Source: Leucobacter sp. wl10 (lineage in GTDB: Bacteria > Actinomycetota > Actinomycetes > Actinomycetales > Microbacteriaceae). Taken from it: 64,000 bases of DNA. The DNA lies in the NCBI RefSeq assembly GCF_003569785.1, contig NZ_KZ983999.1, forward strand, positions 32,631 through 96,630. The letters are read 5' to 3'. The notes below the pieces were generated by a model. That model did not search any database. It had not been told where the DNA came from and saw only the letters and a list, made by a program, of their open reading frames with translations. Position 1 is the first letter of the stretch; every line of letters begins with the position of its first letter. Positions 8,948 to 17,916 of the stretch are shown piece by piece. The translations under genes were made by a program, and so were the position numbers.

Positions 8948-10129
8948 CTAGGCCCAGCCGACGACGAGGCGGGCGGCCTGTTCGGGCACGGTCGGGTCGA
9001 CGCCGGTGAGCTCCGCGAAGCGGCGCAGGCGGTTGGCGAGCGTGTTGCGATGGCAGAAGAGCTCGGCGCTGGAGACGCCGACGCTGCCGGTGCGCAGGTA
9101 GCTGCGCACGGCCTCCTCGAGCCGGGTGCGCTCCGCGTCCCCGCACCGCTCCAGCGCCAGCCGCACGTCGGCGAGGATCGGGCGGCCCGCGGCGAGCAGA
9201 CTGCGCGCGGCGAGCCGGGCCCAGCCGCGGCCCCAGGTCATCGCGCCCTCCTCATCGGGGCCGAAGAGGTGTGCCAGCTCGACGGCGGTGGCGGCGGATC
9301 GACGCAGGTCCGCTATCCCCGCCGCCGCGATCACCACGCCGACGCGCAGCTCGAGCAGCTGCCGCCCGAGCTCCTCGAGGCGCGAGCCGGGCAGCTCGAG
9401 GCGCCGGGTGAACGCCACGAGCGCGTCTCCGAGGTGGTGGGTGTGGACGGTGGCGCCGGCGCGCTCGAGCTCCGAGATCGCCACCCGCAGCGGTGCGATG
9501 TCGAGATCGGTCGCCGCGATCACGACGAGCGGAGCGTCGTGCGGCAGTCCGAGTTCGACCGCCACGCTTTGCGCGTGCTGCTCGGTGGGTTGCGGCTCCC
9601 GGAAGAGCGACGCGATGAGGCCCTGGCGCACGGAGGCCTCCTCCTCGCGCATGCGCTCTCGCTCGGCGACGTAGGCGCGCTGGGTCTGGCCGACGTACTC
9701 GTCCACCGTGCGCAGCACGATGCCGGTGTGGCGCACGAGGAGCTCGGCGTCGCCGCTCTCGGCCACCCGGGTGAGGGCCTCCCAGAGCACGGTGAAGTCG
9801 AGTCGGATCGCCGTCATGAGCGAGGTGAGCGGAATGCCGGCCCGCGCCCGCGAGACCCCGACGTCGGCGGAGACCGTGATGGGCTCGTCGAAGCCGCCGG
9901 CGCGTAGGCCATCGACGAGGGCGCTGAAGGAGAGCCGGCCCGTTCGGCGCAGCTCGGCGCTCGGCACGGGCGCCGGATCGTATCCCGGAACCTTGCGGAC
10001 GAGGGTCAGGAACGTGTCGGTGAGCTCGTCGACGTCGAGCCGATCGAGCAGTTCGAGCCAGCGGCGGCGGTCGCCGGGACGCGGCGTATCGCTGAGCGGG
10101 TGGAGGGGATCCGGGGTCATGCAGCACAT
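8948..10129 (-). CDS. PucR/CdaR-type transcriptional regulator
   Basis: A 393-residue regulator with the architecture of the PucR family: an N-terminal sensory region, a GGDEF-like middle domain (about 190-310) and a C-terminal helix-turn-helix, here YLRTGSVGVSSAELFCHRN and NTLANRLRRFAELTG. Family members often activate purine or aromatic catabolism. The start at 10129 is favoured over 10120 because TATGCA on the minus strand lies six bases upstream, as in other leaderless genes here. A perfect 14-bp palindrome overlaps this promoter. The divergent operon (transporter, ThDP enzyme, amidohydrolase, amidase) is the likely target. Confidence 0.87.
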   Translation of the reverse strand: MCCMTPDPLHPLSDTPRPGDRRRWLELLDRLDVDELTDTFLTLVRKVPGYDPAPVPSAELRRTGRLSFSALVDGLRAGGFDEPITVSADVGVSRARAGIPLTSLMTAIRLDFTVLWEALTRVAESGDAELLVRHTGIVLRTVDEYVGQTQRAYVAERERMREEEASVRQGLIASLFREPQPTEQHAQSVAVELGLPHDAPLVVIAATDLDIAPLRVAISELERAGATVHTHHLGDALVAFTRRLELPGSRLEELGRQLLELRVGVVIAAAGIADLRRSAATAVELAHLFGPDEEGAMTWGRGWARLAARSLLAAGRPILADVRLALERCGDAERTRLEEAVRSYLRTGSVGVSSAELFCHRNTLANRLRRFAELTGVDPTVPEQAARLVVGWA

Positions 10130-10133
10130 GATA

Positions 10134-10147
10134 TGTGCATATGCACA
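10134..10147. promoter_or_regulatory. Palindromic operator between the PucR gene and the MHS transporter operon
   Basis: TGTGCATATGCACA is a perfect 14-bp palindrome. Its right half contains TATGCA (minus strand), the probable -10 of the divergent pucR gene. It lies about 127 bp upstream of the transporter start. Overlap with the promoter suggests autoregulation by the PucR protein; binding is inferred. Confidence 0.55.
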
Positions 10148-10273
10148 CTTCCGGGCGGGATTTCAGTGGCGATGCGCGCTCTCACCAGTGCGGATAACTT
10201 GAGAAGCTGGATGGCGAAGCCGCCGCGCCCGCGACGGCGCCGCCGGATCCCGCATCCTCGACGGAGAGAGAGC

Positions 10274-11605
10274 ATGAGCGAGACAACCCACACGTCGGCC
10301 ATCGAGTACGACGCCACCCAGGAACTGAGCGTCAAGGACGCCAACAAGGTCGCCCTCGGCGCCCTGATCGGCACCGCGCTCGAGTGGTACGACTTCTTCC
10401 TCTTCAGCGCGGCCGCCGCGCTGGTGTTCAACGTGCAGTACTTCACGAGCGAGAACGCCACCGCCGCCGCGCTGGCGTCGTTCGCGACCTTCGGCGTCGG
10501 CCTCGCGGCCCGCCCCATCGGCGGCATCATCTTCGGGCGCATGGGCGACCGGATCGGCCGCCGCAGGGTGCTCATGATCACGATCGTCGGCATCGGCGTC
10601 GTGACCGGCCTCATCGGCCTGCTGCCGACGTACGCGGCCATCGGCATCGCGGCGCCGGTGCTCCTCGTGCTGCTGCGCGTGCTGCAGGGCCTCTTCGTGG
10701 GCGGCGAGTGGTCGGGCGCCATGACCATCGTCGTCGAGAACGCGCCGCTGCACCTGCGCGCCCGCTACGCGGCGATCCCGCAGATCGGCTCGCCGATCGG
10801 CACCATTCTGTCGTCGGGCGGCTTCTTCGCGATGACCCTGCTGTTCTCGCAGCAGAACTTCGACGCCTGGGGCTGGCGCATCCCGTTCCTCATCGCGTTC
10901 CCGCTGCTGATCGTCGCGGTCTACATCCGGAGCAAGCTCGAGGAGTCGCCGGTCTTCCGCCAGCTCGAAGAGTCGGGCGAGGTCGAGCAGAGCCCCGTGC
11001 TCACCACCTTCCGCAACAGCTGGAAGCAGATCATCATCGGCATGGCCGCGGCGCTGCTCGGCGTGGGCGGGTTCTACCTGGTGACCGCGTTCTGCGTCTG
11101 GTACGGCGTCAACGTGCTGGGCTACGAGTCGTCGCTCATGCTGCTCGGCAGCATGGTGGCCGCGGCCGTTGAGATCCCCGTGCTGATCTGGGGCGGCATC
11201 CTGGGCTCGAAGTACGGCGCGAGCCGCGTCATCCTCTGGGGCGGCATCGCCTCGGCCGTGGTCTCGGTGCCCGCGTTCCTGCTGCTCTCGTCGGGCGTCC
11301 CGGTGCTCGTGGTGATCGCCATGACGCTCGCCGTGGGCACGCTCTCGCTGCCCTACGCGGCGTCGGGCACGGTGCTCACCGGCCTCTTCCCGGCCAAGAC
11401 TCGCTACACGGGTGTCGGCTTGGCGCAGAACGTCGCGGGCATGCTCTCGGGCTTCATCCCGCTGCTCGCCACGGGCTTCGTCGCCGCCGCGGGCAACCAC
11501 TGGTGGCCGGCCGCTGCGATGCTCGCCTTCCTGTCGCTGTTCACCGCGGTGGCGGGGGCGGTCGCCCCGCGCATGAGCGTCAAGCTGCCCGGCTTCAAGC
11601 ACTGA
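10274..11605 (+). CDS. MFS transporter, metabolite:H+ symporter (MHS) family
   Basis: A 443-residue, 12-helix permease of the MHS branch (ProP, ShiA, KgtP relatives), importing small organic acids or similar metabolites with protons. Signatures are GTALEWYDFFLF near residue 36, RPIGGIIFGRMGDRIGRRR at the 2-3 loop and RVLQGLFVGGEWSGA in helix 5. The start follows GGAGAG. It is the first gene of a four-gene operon with a ThDP enzyme, an amidohydrolase and a carbamoylase-like amidase, so it probably imports their substrate. The PucR gene is divergent. Confidence 0.9.
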   Translation: MSETTHTSAIEYDATQELSVKDANKVALGALIGTALEWYDFFLFSAAAALVFNVQYFTSENATAAALASFATFGVGLAARPIGGIIFGRMGDRIGRRRVLMITIVGIGVVTGLIGLLPTYAAIGIAAPVLLVLLRVLQGLFVGGEWSGAMTIVVENAPLHLRARYAAIPQIGSPIGTILSSGGFFAMTLLFSQQNFDAWGWRIPFLIAFPLLIVAVYIRSKLEESPVFRQLEESGEVEQSPVLTTFRNSWKQIIIGMAAALLGVGGFYLVTAFCVWYGVNVLGYESSLMLLGSMVAAAVEIPVLIWGGILGSKYGASRVILWGGIASAVVSVPAFLLLSSGVPVLVVIAMTLAVGTLSLPYAASGTVLTGLFPAKTRYTGVGLAQNVAGMLSGFIPLLATGFVAAAGNHWWPAAAMLAFLSLFTAVAGAVAPRMSVKLPGFKH

Positions 11606-11687
11606 GCCGGCACGGCTGCCGAGCGGATCACCCGGCCGTCCGCCGTCCTCACCCCACCTCCGTCAGACTCCCGGAAGGATCTCCCCG

Positions 11688-13376
11688 ATGTCACCGCCCA
11701 CCACCTGCTCGTCCGCGGGACACCTGATCGTCCGCACGCTCGAAGCGCACGGCGTGCGACGCGTGTACGCCGTGCCGGGCGAGAGCTACCTCGACGTGCT
11801 CGACGGCCTACACGACTCGTCCATCGAGACGGTGGTGTGCCGGCAGGAGGGCGGCGCCGGGTTCATGGCGCTGGCGGAGGGCCGCCTGACCGGGCTGCCC
11901 GGCGTGGCGATGGTGACGCGCGGCCCGGGCGCCGCGAACGCGATGATCGCGATCCACACCGCGTGGCAGGACGCGACCCCCCTCGTGCTGTTCGTGGGCC
12001 TTGTGCCCGTGCACGACCGCGAGCGGGAGGCGTTCCAGGAGTTCAGCCTGACGGGCTGGTTCGGCTCGACGGCGAAGCGGGTCATGACGATCGACGACGC
12101 GGATCGCGCCGGCGAGCTCACCGCGGAGGCGATGCGGATCGCCGCCGCCGGGAGGCCGGGGCCCGTGGTCGTGGGGCTGCCCGAGGACGTGCTCGTGCAC
12201 CTCACCGAGGCGGCTCCCTCCCAGCCCGTCGCGGCCCCCTCCCCGCAGCCGGCCCCGGCCGAGATCGCGACGCTCGTCGAGCGGCTCGCGCGAGCCGAGC
12301 GCCCCGCGATCGTGGCGGGCGGCGACGGCTGGCACGGCGGCGAGGGACGGCGCTTACTCGACTTCGCGGCGGCGGTCAGCGTGCCGGTCTTCTGCGACTG
12401 GCGCGCCTACGACGCGGTGCCGCACGAGGGCCCGGCGTGGGCCGGCTGGCTCGGCTACGGCCGCGCCGACGCGGTCGCCGCGGGTTATGCCGAGGCCGAC
12501 CTCCTCGTCTTCGTCGGGTGCTCGCGCTCCGACGTGCTCAGCGACGGCTACACGCTCGGCTTCGAGGCCGAGACCGTGCTCGTCTCGCTCGACCCCGAGG
12601 CGACCCAGCACGCCGGCCGGATCGATCAGCAGATCCTCGCCGCCCCGGCGGGCTTCGCCGCCGCGCTCGCCGCGGTCGATCCGGCGGCGGCCCGCGGATC
12701 CCGCGCCGACGGGTGGATGCGCGACCGCGCCGAGGCGCAGGCCCGCTTCGCGGCGCATCGCGCCGACGCCTCGGTTCCGGGCGCGGCCGCCGACGCCGGC
12801 GTCGACCTCGGCGTCGCATTCGGACAGCTCGACGACCGGCTCGACGGCCGGGCGATCCTCACCTTCGGCGCGGGCAACGCGACCATCTGGGCGCACCGCT
12901 TCGTGCGCCACCTCGAAACCGCGAGCCTCGTGGGCGCGCGCAACGGCGCGATGGGGCTCGCGGTCCCGGCGGCCGTCGCCGCGTCGCTCGCGTTCCCCGA
13001 GCGGCGCGCGGTCGCGGTGTGCGGCGACGGCGACTTCCTCATGAACGGCCAGGAGCTCGCGACCGCCGTCGCGCACGGCGGCAAGCCGCTCGTGATCGTC
13101 GTCGACAACGGCATCTACGGCACCATCGTGCAGCACCAGGAGAAGCACTACCCCGGCCGCCCCTCGGGCACGCGCATGGCGAACCCCGACTTCGCGGCGT
13201 GGATGGCCTCCTTCGGCGGGCACGGCGAGCGGGTCGAGACGACCGAGGAGTTCGCCCCGGCCCTCGACCGCGCCCTCGCGGCCGACGGCCCGGCGCTCGT
13301 CCACGTGCTCATCGGCGACGAGGTCATGCCCCCGGCGCCCGGCGAGATCGCCGCGGATCCCACCCCCGCGAACTGA
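11688..13376 (+). CDS. Thiamine diphosphate-dependent enzyme, acetolactate synthase-like
   Basis: A 562-residue enzyme with the three-domain POX/AHAS fold: N-terminal PYR domain, central domain and C-terminal PP domain. The catalytic glutamate is present in RQEGGAGF (about residue 51), and the Mg/ThDP motif is GDGDFLMNGQELATAV, closing with DNGIYGT. It most likely decarboxylates or carboligates a 2-oxo acid made from the imported compound. The glutamate argues against glyoxylate carboligase, which lacks it. AAGGAT precedes the ATG. The next gene starts nine bases after the stop, so they are co-transcribed. Confidence 0.85.
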   Translation: MSPPTTCSSAGHLIVRTLEAHGVRRVYAVPGESYLDVLDGLHDSSIETVVCRQEGGAGFMALAEGRLTGLPGVAMVTRGPGAANAMIAIHTAWQDATPLVLFVGLVPVHDREREAFQEFSLTGWFGSTAKRVMTIDDADRAGELTAEAMRIAAAGRPGPVVVGLPEDVLVHLTEAAPSQPVAAPSPQPAPAEIATLVERLARAERPAIVAGGDGWHGGEGRRLLDFAAAVSVPVFCDWRAYDAVPHEGPAWAGWLGYGRADAVAAGYAEADLLVFVGCSRSDVLSDGYTLGFEAETVLVSLDPEATQHAGRIDQQILAAPAGFAAALAAVDPAAARGSRADGWMRDRAEAQARFAAHRADASVPGAAADAGVDLGVAFGQLDDRLDGRAILTFGAGNATIWAHRFVRHLETASLVGARNGAMGLAVPAAVAASLAFPERRAVAVCGDGDFLMNGQELATAVAHGGKPLVIVVDNGIYGTIVQHQEKHYPGRPSGTRMANPDFAAWMASFGGHGERVETTEEFAPALDRALAADGPALVHVLIGDEVMPPAPGEIAADPTPAN

Positions 13377-13385
13377 GAGGCCCGC

Positions 13386-15041
13386 ATGCGACTCGATCTG
13401 ATCATCCGCGCACGCGAGATCCTCACCATGGATCCCGCCCGGCCCGCCGCGATCGCGGTCGGCGTCATCGGCGGCCGCATCGTCGGCTTCGACGACGAGC
13501 TCGCCGGCCTCGACGCCGAGCGCGTGCTCGACTTCGGCGACGCGGTGGCCACGCCCGGCCTCATCGACGCCCACTGCCACACGGCGTGGTGGGGCCTGGG
13601 GCTCGCCGCGATCGACCTCAGCGCGGCGCGCGGCCTCGACGAGCTCTACGGGCTGATCGCGGCCGAGACCGCCCGGCTCGACGAACTGGGCGAGCCCGAC
13701 GCGTGGGTGCACGGCACCGGCTTCAACCAGGCGCATCACGGCGGGGGCTTCCCCGACATCGCGCGCCTCGACGGGATCACCGGCGATCGTCCCCTCTACC
13801 TGCGGCACACCTCGGGCCACGCCTCGATCACGAACACCGCCACGCTGCGCCTCGTCGGCGCGCTCGAGCCGGGCTTCGAGAATCCGGTCGGCGGCGTCGT
13901 GGTGCGCGACGACTCCGGGGCGCCCACGGGCCTCGTCGAGGAGGCGGCGCAGGGCCTCGTGCAGGCGCTGCTGCTGCCCTACTCGCGCGAGCGCCTGGTC
14001 GAGGCCCTCGCCGCCGCGACCTCGCGCTACGCGGCGCAGGGCATCACGAGCTTCACCGAGGCCGGTGTGGGCGGCGGCTGGATCGGGCACAGCCCCGTCG
14101 AGGTCGCGGCCTACCAGGCGGCATCGGAGCGCGGCCGCCTGCACGCCCGCGCGCAGCTGATGCCGGCGATCGACGCGCTGCGGCCGCTCGAGGGGCACGC
14201 CGCCGACTTCCACGGCGAGGGCCGCGGGGCGGGGCTCGACCTCGGCATCCGCACCGGCTTCGGCGACGACGCGGTGCGCTTCGGCCACGTCAAGGTCTTC
14301 CTCGACGGCTCCCTGCTCGGGGCGACCGCCGCGGTCACCGAGGACTTCTGCGGGCACGCCGAGCACGGCAACCGCGGCTACCTGCTCGACGAGCCCGAGA
14401 CCTACCGCGAGCGCGCGCTCGGCGCCTACCGCGCCGGCTGGCCCCTCGCCCTGCACGCGATCGGCGACGCCGCCATCGACCTCGCCCTCGACATCATCGA
14501 GGAGGCGCAGGACCGCTACGGCCGTCTCGACGTGCCGTGCCGCATCGAGCACTTCGCTATCGCGCGCCCCGATCAGGTGGAGCGCGCGGGACGCCTCGGC
14601 GTCGCGGTGACGCCGCAGGCCGGGTTCATCGGCTCCTTCGGCGAGCAGATGGCGGATCGCGTCGGCCCCGAGCGACGCGACTGGCTCTACCGCGGGCGCT
14701 CCGTGATCGACGCGGGCGTCATCCTGGCCGGATCCTCGGACCTGCCCGTCGCCGACAACGACCTCCGCCGCGGCATGCAATCGGCGGTCGACCGGATCGC
14801 CGACGGCGGCGCCGCGCTCGGCCCGGCCGAGGCGATCACCCCCGAGGAGGCGCTGCGCACCCACACCGAGTGGGCGGCGCGCGCGACGGGCCAGCTCGCC
14901 GACAAGGGCACGCTCGAGCGCGGCAAGCTCGCCGACCTCGCCGTGTTCTCGGCCTCACCGCTCACCGCGCCCAGCATCGGCGGGCTCGACGTCGTCGCGA
15001 CCGTGCTCGGCGGCGAGCTGAGCTACGATTCGCGATCCTGA
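13386..15041 (+). CDS. Second YtcJ-type amidohydrolase
   Basis: A 551-residue amidohydrolase. Metal ligands are suggested by DAHCHTAWWG near residue 62, LHAIGDAAID near 358 and a late GSSDLPVADND aspartate near 450. A lysine in HVKVFLDGSLLG may be the bridging carboxylate. It is a distant relative of the protein at 4480-6159, not a recent duplicate. It sits between the ThDP enzyme and the M20 amidase with an 8-bp gap upstream and GAGAGG as ribosome-binding site. It probably opens an amide or cyclic amide before the amidase acts; the substrate is unknown. Confidence 0.85.
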   Translation: MRLDLIIRAREILTMDPARPAAIAVGVIGGRIVGFDDELAGLDAERVLDFGDAVATPGLIDAHCHTAWWGLGLAAIDLSAARGLDELYGLIAAETARLDELGEPDAWVHGTGFNQAHHGGGFPDIARLDGITGDRPLYLRHTSGHASITNTATLRLVGALEPGFENPVGGVVVRDDSGAPTGLVEEAAQGLVQALLLPYSRERLVEALAAATSRYAAQGITSFTEAGVGGGWIGHSPVEVAAYQAASERGRLHARAQLMPAIDALRPLEGHAADFHGEGRGAGLDLGIRTGFGDDAVRFGHVKVFLDGSLLGATAAVTEDFCGHAEHGNRGYLLDEPETYRERALGAYRAGWPLALHAIGDAAIDLALDIIEEAQDRYGRLDVPCRIEHFAIARPDQVERAGRLGVAVTPQAGFIGSFGEQMADRVGPERRDWLYRGRSVIDAGVILAGSSDLPVADNDLRRGMQSAVDRIADGGAALGPAEAITPEEALRTHTEWAARATGQLADKGTLERGKLADLAVFSASPLTAPSIGGLDVVATVLGGELSYDSRS

Positions 15042-15095
15042 CCCGCTGATCCCGCCCCCGCAACCCGCCCTCACCCCGCTTCGAAAGGACCGACA

Positions 15096-16352
15096 ATGAC
15101 TCAGCAGGACGACTCCTTCCTCTCCGATTGGGCCGTGCACTCCCGCTTCGGCGCGGTCGAGGGCACGAACGGCGTCGAACGGCAGGCCGCGAGCGAGGCC
15201 GACGGGCAGCAGCGCAAGTGGTTCGCGCGGCTGCTCGAGTCGCATGGCTTCCGGGTCGAGCGCGACGCGATCGGCAACCAGTTCGGGCTGCTCGAGCTGG
15301 TGCCCGGCGCACCCTACGTGCTCACGGGCTCGCACATGGACTCCCAGCCGACGGCGGGCCGCTTCGACGGCGCCTACGGGGTGATGGCATCGGCGCACGC
15401 CTGCTTCCGCGTGGCCGACGAGCTGCGGGCCGACCCCTCGCGGGCGCGATTCAATCTCGCCGTGGTGAACTGGTTCAACGAGGAGGGGTCGCGCTTCAAG
15501 CCCTCCATGATGGGCAGCTCGGTGTTCACGGGCAAGATGCCGCTCATGGACGCGCTCGCGACGCGGGATCCCCGCGGCGTCACGGTGAAGGAGGCGCTCG
15601 ACGCCATCGACGAGCGCGGCGGCGCCGTGTTCGGCGACGGCGGGCCCGAGGTGGCCTCGTACGCTGAGATCCACGTGCAGCAGGGGCGCAGCATGGAGCA
15701 GGACGGCGTGACGATCGGGCTCGTGAACGCCACCTGGGGCGCGCACAAGTTCGAGTTCAGGATCACGGGAGAGCAGGCCCACAGCGGGTCGACGCTCATG
15801 GAGGACCGCCGGGACGCCCTGCTCGGCGCGGCCCGCCTCATCGTCGCGGCCCGCGAGCTGGTCGACGAGTTCGAGCCCGGGATGCTGCACACCGCCTGCG
15901 GGGAGATCAACGTCTACCCCAACTCGCCCGTCGTCGTGGTGAGCGAGGTGCAGCTGCTGTTCGACCTGCGCTCGCCGAGTCGAGAGGTGCTCGACGCCGC
16001 CTACGCGAGGGTCATGGAGACCGTGGAGCGGGTGCGGCGCGAGGACCGCGTGGAGATCGAGGTCGTCGCCGAGCACAGCTGGAGCCAGAATCCCTACCCC
16101 GAGGCCGGCGTCGAGCTGGCGCGCGAGATCGCCGAGGAGCTCGACCTCGCGCACGACCGGGTGATGACGGTCGCCGGGCACGACTCGACCAACATGAAGG
16201 ATCGGGTGCCCGCCGTGATGCTCTTCGTGCCGAGCGTCGACGGCATCTCGCACAACCTCAAGGAGTTCACGCGCGACGAGGATCTCGTGGCGGGCGTCGA
16301 CCACCTCACGGGCGTGGTGCGGCGACTGGCGGAGGGCGCGCTGGTCGACTGA
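15096..16352 (+). CDS. M20 hydantoinase/carbamoylase-family amidase
   Basis: A 418-residue Zn-dependent amidase related to N-carbamoyl-L-amino-acid hydrolase and allantoate amidohydrolase. Family signatures are GSHMDSQPTAGRFDGAYGV near residue 72, NWFNEEGSRF near 126 with the metal/catalytic glutamates, and HVQQGRSMEQDG near 192. The dimerisation domain is around 215-330 and GHDSTNM near 365 holds the last histidine. GAAAGGA precedes the ATG. It is the last gene of the PucR-linked operon and would release ammonia and carbon dioxide or an amine from a carbamoyl or ureido intermediate. Confidence 0.87.
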   Translation: MTQQDDSFLSDWAVHSRFGAVEGTNGVERQAASEADGQQRKWFARLLESHGFRVERDAIGNQFGLLELVPGAPYVLTGSHMDSQPTAGRFDGAYGVMASAHACFRVADELRADPSRARFNLAVVNWFNEEGSRFKPSMMGSSVFTGKMPLMDALATRDPRGVTVKEALDAIDERGGAVFGDGGPEVASYAEIHVQQGRSMEQDGVTIGLVNATWGAHKFEFRITGEQAHSGSTLMEDRRDALLGAARLIVAARELVDEFEPGMLHTACGEINVYPNSPVVVVSEVQLLFDLRSPSREVLDAAYARVMETVERVRREDRVEIEVVAEHSWSQNPYPEAGVELAREIAEELDLAHDRVMTVAGHDSTNMKDRVPAVMLFVPSVDGISHNLKEFTRDEDLVAGVDHLTGVVRRLAEGALVD

Positions 16353-17624
16353 TCAGCGCCATCCGAACACCTCGGCGGGGTGGGTCAGCCGCCACCAGAG
16401 GTCGGGCTCGACGATGTCGGCATCGGCGACGACCGGCACCTCCTGCGGGCCGCTCGGGGTCTCAACGCGGATCGTGCCCGCTGACCGGCCGGCCTCGCCC
16501 GGGCCGAGCGATCCGAGCTCCGTGATCCTCGTCGCCGCCTCGCCCGGCACCAGCACGGTGCTCGCTGCGGCACTCGCGACGAGCGGGATGCTCACCCCGT
16601 CCACCGTCACCGCCGTGCCGAGCTCCTCGCCCTTCGCGACGAGTTCCACCGGCTGCGGAGCGGCCTCGAGGGCGGCGAGCGCGGCGAGGCTCGACTCGAT
16701 GCGCGCCTCCTCGGTCGGGCGCCCGAGCGTCACCGCCAGCTTCACGAGGTCGCGACCCGAGGCGCTGCTCGCCTGAGCAGCCGCGAGATTGTAGCCGGCG
16801 ATGTCGGTGTAGCCGGTCTTCATGCCGCGCACCTCGGGCAGCGCGCTGAACAGCGGGTTGGTGCTCTCGACGACGCCGATGCCCCACGGCAGCTCAGCCC
16901 GGGGCAGGCGCGCGATCTCGGCGATCGCGGGCTGCCGCAGGGCGAGCCGGGCGACGCGCAGCACGTCGGACGGGGTGGCGGCGTTGCGCTCGTCCATGCC
17001 CGTCGGCTCGGCGAGCGCGAGCGAGTCGAGGCCCTGCCGCGCCTTCCAGTCCTCGACGGCGGCGACGAAGGCTTCGTTGTCGCCGAACAGCGAGTAGGCG
17101 TAGGCGGCCGCGAAATCGTTGGCCGAGGGGATGAGCGCGAGCGTCAGCATCTGCCGCGCCGTGACCTCCGTGCCGACCGGGATCGGGTAGGCGACGCCGT
17201 CCTGGGCGAGATACGCGTCGGTGCGGGCGCGATCCTCGGCCGTCCAGACGCGCACCGGGCCCTCCTCGCTCGCGGCGAGCGGCTGCCGCTCGAGGCCGAC
17301 GAGCACGGCCACCAGCTTCGAGAGGCTGGCGATCGGCTGCGCCTGCTGGGTGTTCGCCCAGACCTCGTCGTCGTGCAGCCAGCCGACGGCGGTGGGCAGC
17401 GCCTCGGCGTCGACCGCGGCCTGCGCCGGCGCGGGATCGGCCGCGAACTGCCGCTCGGCCTCCCCGGTCAGCTGCACGGCGGGGGCCCGCAGAGGTGCGA
17501 AAGCGCACGCGGCAGTGTAACCCCCGGCTGTCAGGACCACGAGCGCCGTGAGGATGGCGGCCAGCCGACGGGTCCGGCGGCGCAGCGCGCGGAGGCGCGC
17601 GCGGGCGTCGACGGAGGTGCTCAC
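16353..17624 (-). CDS. D-alanyl-D-alanine carboxypeptidase, membrane anchored
   Basis: A 423-residue low-molecular-weight penicillin-binding protein that trims peptidoglycan stem peptides outside the membrane. A basic N-terminus and one membrane segment (about 22-42) export it. The three serine-enzyme motifs are visible: SLSK (near residue 104), SAN (near 172) and KTG (near 268). A C-terminal beta domain spans about 315-410. The start is GTG at 17624 with a weak ribosome-binding site. It converges with the upstream amidase gene with no spare bases: the two stop codons abut at 16352/16353. Confidence 0.88.
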   Translation of the reverse strand: MSTSVDARARLRALRRRTRRLAAILTALVVLTAGGYTAACAFAPLRAPAVQLTGEAERQFAADPAPAQAAVDAEALPTAVGWLHDDEVWANTQQAQPIASLSKLVAVLVGLERQPLAASEEGPVRVWTAEDRARTDAYLAQDGVAYPIPVGTEVTARQMLTLALIPSANDFAAAYAYSLFGDNEAFVAAVEDWKARQGLDSLALAEPTGMDERNAATPSDVLRVARLALRQPAIAEIARLPRAELPWGIGVVESTNPLFSALPEVRGMKTGYTDIAGYNLAAAQASSASGRDLVKLAVTLGRPTEEARIESSLAALAALEAAPQPVELVAKGEELGTAVTVDGVSIPLVASAAASTVLVPGEAATRITELGSLGPGEAGRSAGTIRVETPSGPQEVPVVADADIVEPDLWWRLTHPAEVFGWR

Positions 17625-17783
17625 GCCGCCAGCCTAATCAGCGGCGGCCGGTGGTCGTCCTCTCATCCGCAGCTTCCGCTCCACGATCCGGTCTCTCGGT
17701 CCGATCGCGACGCGTGCACTGTGCGCGGTGCGCCGATCCGTGGCTTGACGTCGGCGTTCGCGCACGGAAAGACCGGGAGAGAT

Positions 17784-17853
17784 CGGACTGCACAGTCCGG
17801 CCGCCTGCGGGTGTGCCAGGGCAACGCTTGCCGAACCCGCAGGTTCAGGCAAG
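17784..17853. promoter_or_regulatory. Two inverted repeats upstream of the thiolase gene
   Basis: CGGACTG-CA-CAGTCCG (17784-17799) is a perfect 7-2-7 palindrome. A second inverted repeat, CTTGCC-GAACC-CGCA-GGTTCA-GGCAAG (17827-17853), is perfect except for a single bulged base. Both lie in the 292-bp gap between divergent genes and 64-133 bp before the thiolase ATG. They could be operators or mRNA leader stems; no regulator gene is adjacent. Confidence 0.45.
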
Positions 17854-17916
17854 ATGCATGAGTAGGAAGAGCGGAGCTCCGCGGCTCCGCCCCGCAGCTC
17901 CTGAGGAGGGCCACCG

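Noticed and set aside
11688..13376. Assignment of the ThDP enzyme as glyoxylate carboligase
   Set aside because: The catalytic glutamate is present (RQEGGAGF), whereas glyoxylate carboligase replaces it; gene context with allantoin enzymes is also incomplete.
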